64,000 nucleotides of DNA from positions 137,781-201,780 of the forward strand of contig CAVSQY010000009.1 in assembly GCA_963730285.1 (NCBI GenBank). Direction: 5' to 3'. This document shows, one piece after another, positions 60,710-64,000 of the stretch (the stretch's first letter is position 1; every line of letters starts with the position of its first letter). The position numbers and the translations under genes were made by a program. The notes under the pieces were generated by a model. It searched no databases. It saw only the letters and a program-made list of their open reading frames with translations, and was not told the DNA's origin. This DNA comes from JARDZU01 sp963730285 (lineage in GTDB: Bacteria; Actinomycetota; Acidimicrobiia; Spongiisociales; ZC4RG35).

Positions 60710-61187
60710 CCAGGACGAAACGAAGCCTAACGACGATCAACGCCAATAGCCGAGAAATAGCGGTTGACCACGGCATATGCAAAGAGATGAGTTATCGCTA
60801 CTTCGCGGCGGCTTGCGTCGATTTCCACTCCCATGCGGCCCAGGAGCGGCCCAGCGGCCCAGCGGCCCAAGGGCCAGATTCCGTTTGCCGAGCGACGACT
60901 TTCGCACGTTGGCAATCGTCGTAAAGGTCGCGGATCATTCCTGTTCGAAGCCCGGTGCAGCATTGGCCAAGCTTGTGAGGCCGTTAGTGAACTACTTGGA
61001 GCGCGAAATCTCTCCCTCGGTGGCTCTTGACCACGCAGTGTGGTGAACGTACAGTCCCAACATCGGGCGAGCTGGAGGATGGAGTCCTTGCAATGGTGCT
61101 CAGCTTGCCTCGAAGGCGAAGGTACTGGAGTTTCGTGCGAAGAAGCTCCTGGCATCTCGCCATCGCCTCTCGTGGTAGGAGTTGGCG
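60710..61187. other. Gene-poor stretch after the tRNA break
   Basis: No open frame here resembles a known protein, and none has a ribosome-binding site worth noting. Apart from the 8-base tandem repeat I see no terminator or promoter that I can name. If the region is the end of an integrated element, it would contain the attachment core and integrase-binding arm sites near 60710. Confidence 0.4.
60845..60868. repeat. Three tandem copies of an 8-base unit
   Basis: AGCGGCCC occurs three times head to tail, with partial copies on either side. It lies in the gene-free first stretch of the putative island. It could be a slippage tract or a set of small protein-binding sites; nothing else supports a function. 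Confidence 0.6.
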
Positions 61188-61373
61188 ATGGTGATCACTC
61201 ACGCGACGCTCTTCGAAAGCGAAGTCGCTTTTCGAAGTCGGGACGAGATGCTCCACGACATTGCCGTAGCTCACATCTCGTATCGACTAGGTCGACAGGA
61301 GTTTGGCGGTGGCATCCGCGACCACGGCCAATACCAGACATTGACATCCCACGCTCCCAGGACCCCAGCGTGA
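61188..61373 (+). CDS. Possible small protein, 61 residues
   Basis: ATG 61188 follows TAGGAG (61176-61181) at a good spacing and opens a 62-codon frame: MVITHATLFESEVAFRSRDE, then a helical MLHDIAVAHISYRLG and a polar tail. A near-perfect inverted repeat (TTCGAAAGCGA...TCGCTTTTCGAA, 61212-61236) lies inside it. No family recognised. It may be a real short gene of the island or the degraded end of one. Confidence 0.3.
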   Translation: MVITHATLFESEVAFRSRDEMLHDIAVAHISYRLGRQEFGGGIRDHGQYQTLTSHAPRTPA

Positions 61374-61463
61374 CTTTGGGAAAAGTACATGCCTGCGTAT
61401 GGCGGACGGATCGATTGTCAATTAGGACCCACCCCTACAACGGCACTGAAGGAGGTACCAGCA

Positions 61464-62264
61464 GTGGTGGCTGAGACGCTCGCATCGATTGAAGCAACTA
61501 GGAATTCCCTGGTCGTCCAGATGCTCGACGGAGGGAGCGTCTCCCTTGAGATCCCCTGGACGATAGGCCCTGCAACGGTCACGGGGACCATTCGAATGTC
61601 GTCCGGAGAGGAACGAGCTCTTCTCATGAGCTCACCGCCCACGGCCGAAGACTTAGCACGAGACCCAGTCGTCAGTACGGGCATGGAATTCGTCGAGAGC
61701 TATGGATTGAGCGGTGGCCAACTCCGACTTGGGTCGGGCGGCCAGCCTAAGTCGGCCGAACACGAAGTGTCGTATGAGCGGGCAAGCGACGGAACTGTGA
61801 GGGAAAAGCTCGTTCATATGGCTCTATGGGATGGAGACAGCTTCACTCTCCACACCTTCCAGTATGGCGGCGAAGTCGACAGCCTTCGAAGCTTCTACGA
61901 GGCGATGCGAATAGAGGAATCACCAACCGGCGTACGGGTGGCCCCCCGTACCGCCACCAACCTCGCTTTCGTGCAGGGACCGTGGACGATTGTCGACCTA
62001 CCAGGCATCGGAGCGCTTGAAATAGCACAGATGACAGCCTGGCGGCAAAAAGAGGTGCCTACATACGAGGGCACGCCTGTTGTGTCAGGGGAGCTATATG
62101 TTTCCCGACGTGATGACGGCTCTCACCGCGCGTACTACGTCATCGTCAACGAGACAACATTCGCCACTTTCGTCCCATACCCTGGGTCAGACGAAACTAG
62201 GGTGGCGGCAGTTCTCGAGACCTCTCAGATCTTCTGGAGCCTAGGTGCTAGGGAAGCTGAATGA
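61464..62264 (+). CDS. Unknown soluble protein, first gene of the MauE/MauD-like cassette
   Basis: A textbook ribosome-binding site, GAAGGAGGT at 61448-61456, lies 7 bases before GTG 61464, so I choose that start (266 residues) over an upstream ATG at 61389. The protein has no signal peptide or membrane helix. It looks alpha/beta, with VVQMLDGGSVSLEIPW, SGEERALLMSSPP, a W-x-I-V-D-L-P-G segment (GPWTIVDLPGIGALEI) and SGELYVSRRDDGSHRAYYVIV. I do not recognise a family. Only two cysteine-free halves are obvious, so it is not a redox protein. Its stop overlaps the next frame by 20 bases, implying co-translation and a shared role with the following three genes. Confidence 0.7.
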   Translation: MVAETLASIEATRNSLVVQMLDGGSVSLEIPWTIGPATVTGTIRMSSGEERALLMSSPPTAEDLARDPVVSTGMEFVESYGLSGGQLRLGSGGQPKSAEHEVSYERASDGTVREKLVHMALWDGDSFTLHTFQYGGEVDSLRSFYEAMRIEESPTGVRVAPRTATNLAFVQGPWTIVDLPGIGALEIAQMTAWRQKEVPTYEGTPVVSGELYVSRRDDGSHRAYYVIVNETTFATFVPYPGSDETRVAAVLETSQIFWSLGAREAE

Positions 62265-62829
62265 TCGGTCACGAGAGATGAGGGGCGGACTTACAAGCGC
62301 CGGAATCGTGTTCGGAGTGTTGGGCGGTGCTGGCGCTATGCACGCTCGCCGGCTCGAGTCACTCGTGTCGACGCTTGGGGCACACCGCCTATTGACTCGA
62401 CCCCTCGTCCGCCCAGTAGCTGGCTTTGTCGCTCTCACGGAGATTTCGCTCGGGATCTTGGGCCTGGCCGGGCTTGCCTTTGTTGGCGGCCAACTACTTG
62501 CCGTAGCCGCTCTTCTTTCAGCTGCCCTGTACGCGTCCTATACCGTCTATCTCATAGTCCTCGTCAGGATCCGGCCAGGCTCGAACTGTGGTTGCAATCA
62601 GAGCGACCTGCCAGCGAACTGGGCTCATGTCTTGCGCTCAGCAGTCTTGTGCGTTCTGGCCGTGGCGGCGGCACGCTCGATCATTCCAATCTCGAACACT
62701 GGCTTGGAGACTTCAGAGCTGATTCTCACGTTATGTGTAATAGCAGGCGGAGTGGCTTTGGTGTGGATTAGTCCGGAAGTCGTGGGGTTGAGGAAGACTA
62801 TAAGACAAAGACAAGGAGTACTGCGGTGA
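62245..62829 (+). CDS. MauE-like redox-associated membrane protein
   Basis: A 194-residue protein from GTG 62245 (183 residues if ATG 62278 is used). It has about five hydrophobic helices. The pattern after helix 1, then LTRPLVRPVAGFVALTEISLGILGLAGLA, and the loop SNCGCNQSD (C115, C117) followed by WAHVLRSAVL, matches MauE/DoxX-like proteins, whose CxC loop takes part in disulfide relay. In methylamine-utilisation loci MauE with MauD is needed to form the six disulfides of the MADH light chain. The stop overlaps the next start (GTGA). Confidence 0.72.
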   Translation: MLGKLNDRSREMRGGLTSAGIVFGVLGGAGAMHARRLESLVSTLGAHRLLTRPLVRPVAGFVALTEISLGILGLAGLAFVGGQLLAVAALLSAALYASYTVYLIVLVRIRPGSNCGCNQSDLPANWAHVLRSAVLCVLAVAAARSIIPISNTGLETSELILTLCVIAGGVALVWISPEVVGLRKTIRQRQGVLR

Positions 62830-63323
62830 GCGCTTTGACCGCTGCTGTTGTCCTGGCATGGGTGGCCATTCTTATCCTGGCTTTGGCGATTAGTGGACTG
62901 ACGCGGGCGGTGGGTCGCCTGGCTACAGGAGCTGTAGGGGCGCCCGCAGCTCATCCTCTGATTGGTAGCCAGGCACCACCAATCCCGGCCCTTGGGCCCT
63001 GGTCTGAACCGACGGTGATGGTGTTCGTGGATCCCACATGCATCGTATGCCGCGAAAGAATCCAAGACATCAAGGAGATTCACTCAGGTGAGACGAATTG
63101 GATCCTTGTGACCACGGATCCCAGCGAAACCTTCTCAGACTTGGAGTTGAACGGCCTGCGACTCATCCGGGTCGAAAGCCCTTACGTCACCTTTTTTGGC
63201 GCTTACTCGAAGCCATTCGGGGTTGTGATTGACAGCAATGGACTCATTGTCGCGGCCTCGGCCTTAGGAAACAGGAAGATGCTCACCGACCTTGTGCCAA
63301 TGGGTTCTAGAGAAGGTAGCTGA
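62826..63323 (+). CDS. MauD-like membrane-anchored thioredoxin-fold protein
   Basis: A 165-residue protein: N-terminal membrane helix (about 5-25, VVLAWVAILILALAISGL), a linker with PLIGSQAPPIPALGP, then a thioredoxin-like domain with active site VDPTCIVCRE (C72, C75), WILVTTDPSE and the cis-Pro-like SKPFGVVIDSNGLIVA. The layout is that of MauD: one anchor helix and a CxxC domain in which the middle residues are not those of classical thioredoxin. It starts inside the stop of the MauE-like gene (GTGA) and probably works with it as a disulfide-forming or isomerising pair. Confidence 0.75.
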   Translation: MSALTAAVVLAWVAILILALAISGLTRAVGRLATGAVGAPAAHPLIGSQAPPIPALGPWSEPTVMVFVDPTCIVCRERIQDIKEIHSGETNWILVTTDPSETFSDLELNGLRLIRVESPYVTFFGAYSKPFGVVIDSNGLIVAASALGNRKMLTDLVPMGSREGS

Positions 63324-63328
63324 ACAGG

Positions 63329-63898
63329 ATGCTTGATCTCGCAACGGTTGTTGACTGGGACGATAAGCCGCACGGCGCCAATCGGCGGAGCCTACACGTC
63401 CACCACCCGCATGAGCCGATGCGGCCCACTCGTCGGATGTTCCTCAAGGGGGCCATGGCCGCTTCCGCCGGGTTCGCCCTTGCTGCGATGGGGGCTTTTC
63501 CCTTCGTCCAACGCGGACGGGCAGACGCCCCGCCCGGTGGCTGGTTGATCTGGACCAATGGAGGAACGAACGACTGCGGCGGTCTGGACTCGTGGGTCAA
63601 TGATGACGAGTGCGATGGCTGCAACAACAAGCTGTGGTGTTGCTGCTCGAGCGGGTACCACAAGGGCCCCGCTTTCGGTTGCAACTACGACTTCCGCCCC
63701 GATCTCTGCAAGTCCGGCGGCTACGACGGGTGGACCTGGAAGATGACCGTTTGCTGCCTGACCGGCGCAACCACCTGTCATAAGAATCGTGTCTGGCGAT
63801 GCTCGGATGGCAAGTACCGGTCGAGTTGTTCGAGCGGATGGACGGATTCGATCTGTCGGTACATTACGTCATCCGGCACCACCTGTTCCGGGTGCTAG
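63329..63898 (+). CDS. Tat-exported cysteine-rich protein, MADH light-chain-like architecture
   Basis: A 189-residue precursor. About 33 polar residues precede a twin-arginine signal (TRRMFLKGAMAASAGFALAA, arginines 35-36), an extended N-region as in methylamine dehydrogenase light-chain precursors. The mature part, from about residue 65, has 16 cysteines (83, 95, 98, 104-106, 118, 127, 142, 143, 150, 158, 167, 176, 186, 189) and tryptophans at 72, 75, 89, 103, 135, 137, 156 and 171. MADH light chain has 12 cysteines in six disulfides and a cofactor made from two tryptophans. Identity to MauA is not claimed: motifs match only loosely (a CC pair after a Trp-rich strand, then W-x-C). It directly follows MauE- and MauD-like genes. 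Confidence 0.75.
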   Translation: MLDLATVVDWDDKPHGANRRSLHVHHPHEPMRPTRRMFLKGAMAASAGFALAAMGAFPFVQRGRADAPPGGWLIWTNGGTNDCGGLDSWVNDDECDGCNNKLWCCCSSGYHKGPAFGCNYDFRPDLCKSGGYDGWTWKMTVCCLTGATTCHKNRVWRCSDGKYRSSCSSGWTDSICRYITSSGTTCSGC

Positions 63899-63923
63899 GG
63901 GTGAGGGCGGCCCTCGAGGGAAG

Positions 63924-64000
63924 GTGGGCTGCAATCTGGGTCGCGATTGGGCCATCCTTGCTCTATCGCTTCTGTTAGTCGTCCGTGGATGGGCTCCACC
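63924..64000 (+). CDS. Possible next gene, cut by the window end
   Basis: GTG 63924, preceded by GAGGGAAG, opens a frame to the window edge: VGCNLGRDWAILALSLLLVVRGWAP, a start typical of an exported or membrane protein with one hydrophobic stretch. It begins 26 bases after the cysteine-rich gene, so if real it belongs to the cassette. Only 25 residues are visible. Confidence 0.35.
   Translation, partial: MGCNLGRDWAILALSLLLVVRGWAP

Larger units (their letters stand above)
60710..64000. mobile_element. Left part of a putative integrated element (genomic island), right end outside the window
   Basis: From the break in the tRNA-Glu fragment to the window end the sequence changes: it is visibly richer in A/T, uses codons such as CTA, ATA and AGG that are rare to the left, and contains only unrecognised or accessory genes. 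If this is an island, the intact tRNA-Glu gene and probably an integrase lie to the right of 64000. No integrase, transposase or phage gene is visible inside the window, so the claim rests on the truncated tRNA, composition and gene content. Confidence 0.55.

Noticed and set aside
60663..60740. Intact tRNA-Glu gene
   Set aside because: The 3' half folds well, but upstream there is no strand complementary to the acceptor CGGGACT and no D-stem partner, so only a fragment remains.
61212..61236. Inverted repeat TTCGAAAGCGA...TCGCTTTTCGAA as an operator or terminator
   Set aside because: It lies within a possible small gene, has no T-run and no second copy was seen, so no role can be supported.
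63329..63898. Calling the protein MauA (methylamine dehydrogenase light chain)
   Set aside because: Precursor layout and neighbours fit, but cysteine number and motif order differ and no heavy chain is visible.

Overview
The window reads as chromosomal DNA of a high-GC actinobacterium, most likely an uncultured member of the Acidimicrobiia or a close relative. This is inferred from gene content: a menaquinone set (menE, menB, menA), a class E sortase, an F420-type LLM oxidoreductase, myo-inositol-phosphate synthase, a DUF5317 membrane protein, a MurA with Asp in place of the catalytic Cys, and a SufR-type regulator. GTG and TTG starts and 1-8 base gene overlaps are common. No rRNA operon, CRISPR array, insertion sequence or complete tRNA gene was recognised.

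Layout. 1-3501: amine or polyamine catabolism (partial amidohydrolase, class III aminotransferase, FAD amine oxidase). 3512-6859: small membrane proteins, the Mrp ATPase and a divergent SufR-like regulator. 7002-10257: aconitase and a thioredoxin-like protein. 10258-14974: sortase, enoyl-CoA hydratase, DUF5317 protein and two membrane-anchored HD/HD-GYP proteins behind a 470-base unexplained leader. 15445-24764: gamma-glutamyltransferase-like enzyme, LLM oxidoreductase, RlmN, a LysM/M23 peptidase, a flavin reductase-like protein, a DUF885 peptidase and a phosphotransferase. 24862-26893: a DrrAB-type ABC exporter and the remnant of a large cyclase-type regulator. 26895-30428: a B12 operon (btuF, btuC, btuD, cobO) under a cobalamin riboswitch. 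30497-33667: HtrA protease and a two-component system. 33802-38425: small proteins, a second ABC-2 exporter and an unknown membrane protein. 38437-42518: solitary sufB, a methyltransferase, an M23 peptidase and a DUF6941 protein. 42619-48376: inositol-phosphate synthase, an ArfB-like release factor, a hydrolase/phosphoribosyltransferase pair and PEP synthase. 48429-53761: O-methyltransferase, menE/menB/menA, a META lipoprotein and an alpha/beta hydrolase. 53892-60647: pyruvate phosphate dikinase, MeaB, Nfu, MurA, RpiB, and a thioredoxin-like/DsbB pair.

The right end differs. Just upstream of dsbB lies only the 3' half of a tRNA-Glu gene (60663-60709). Beyond it the sequence is more A/T-rich and has no housekeeping genes. 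I read this as one attachment site of an integrated element running past the window end. Its visible cargo is a tight four-gene set: an unknown cytosolic protein, a MauE-like membrane protein, a MauD-like thioredoxin-fold protein, and a twin-arginine-exported protein with 16 cysteines built like the methylamine dehydrogenase light-chain precursor. This cassette is the best candidate for an undescribed system.

Genes that work together: the B12 uptake operon, CobO and MeaB point to adenosylcobalamin-dependent mutase metabolism; SufB, Nfu, Mrp and SufR belong to Fe-S assembly although scattered; PpsA and PpdK both act at the pyruvate/PEP node; the two HD proteins suggest cyclic-dinucleotide turnover.
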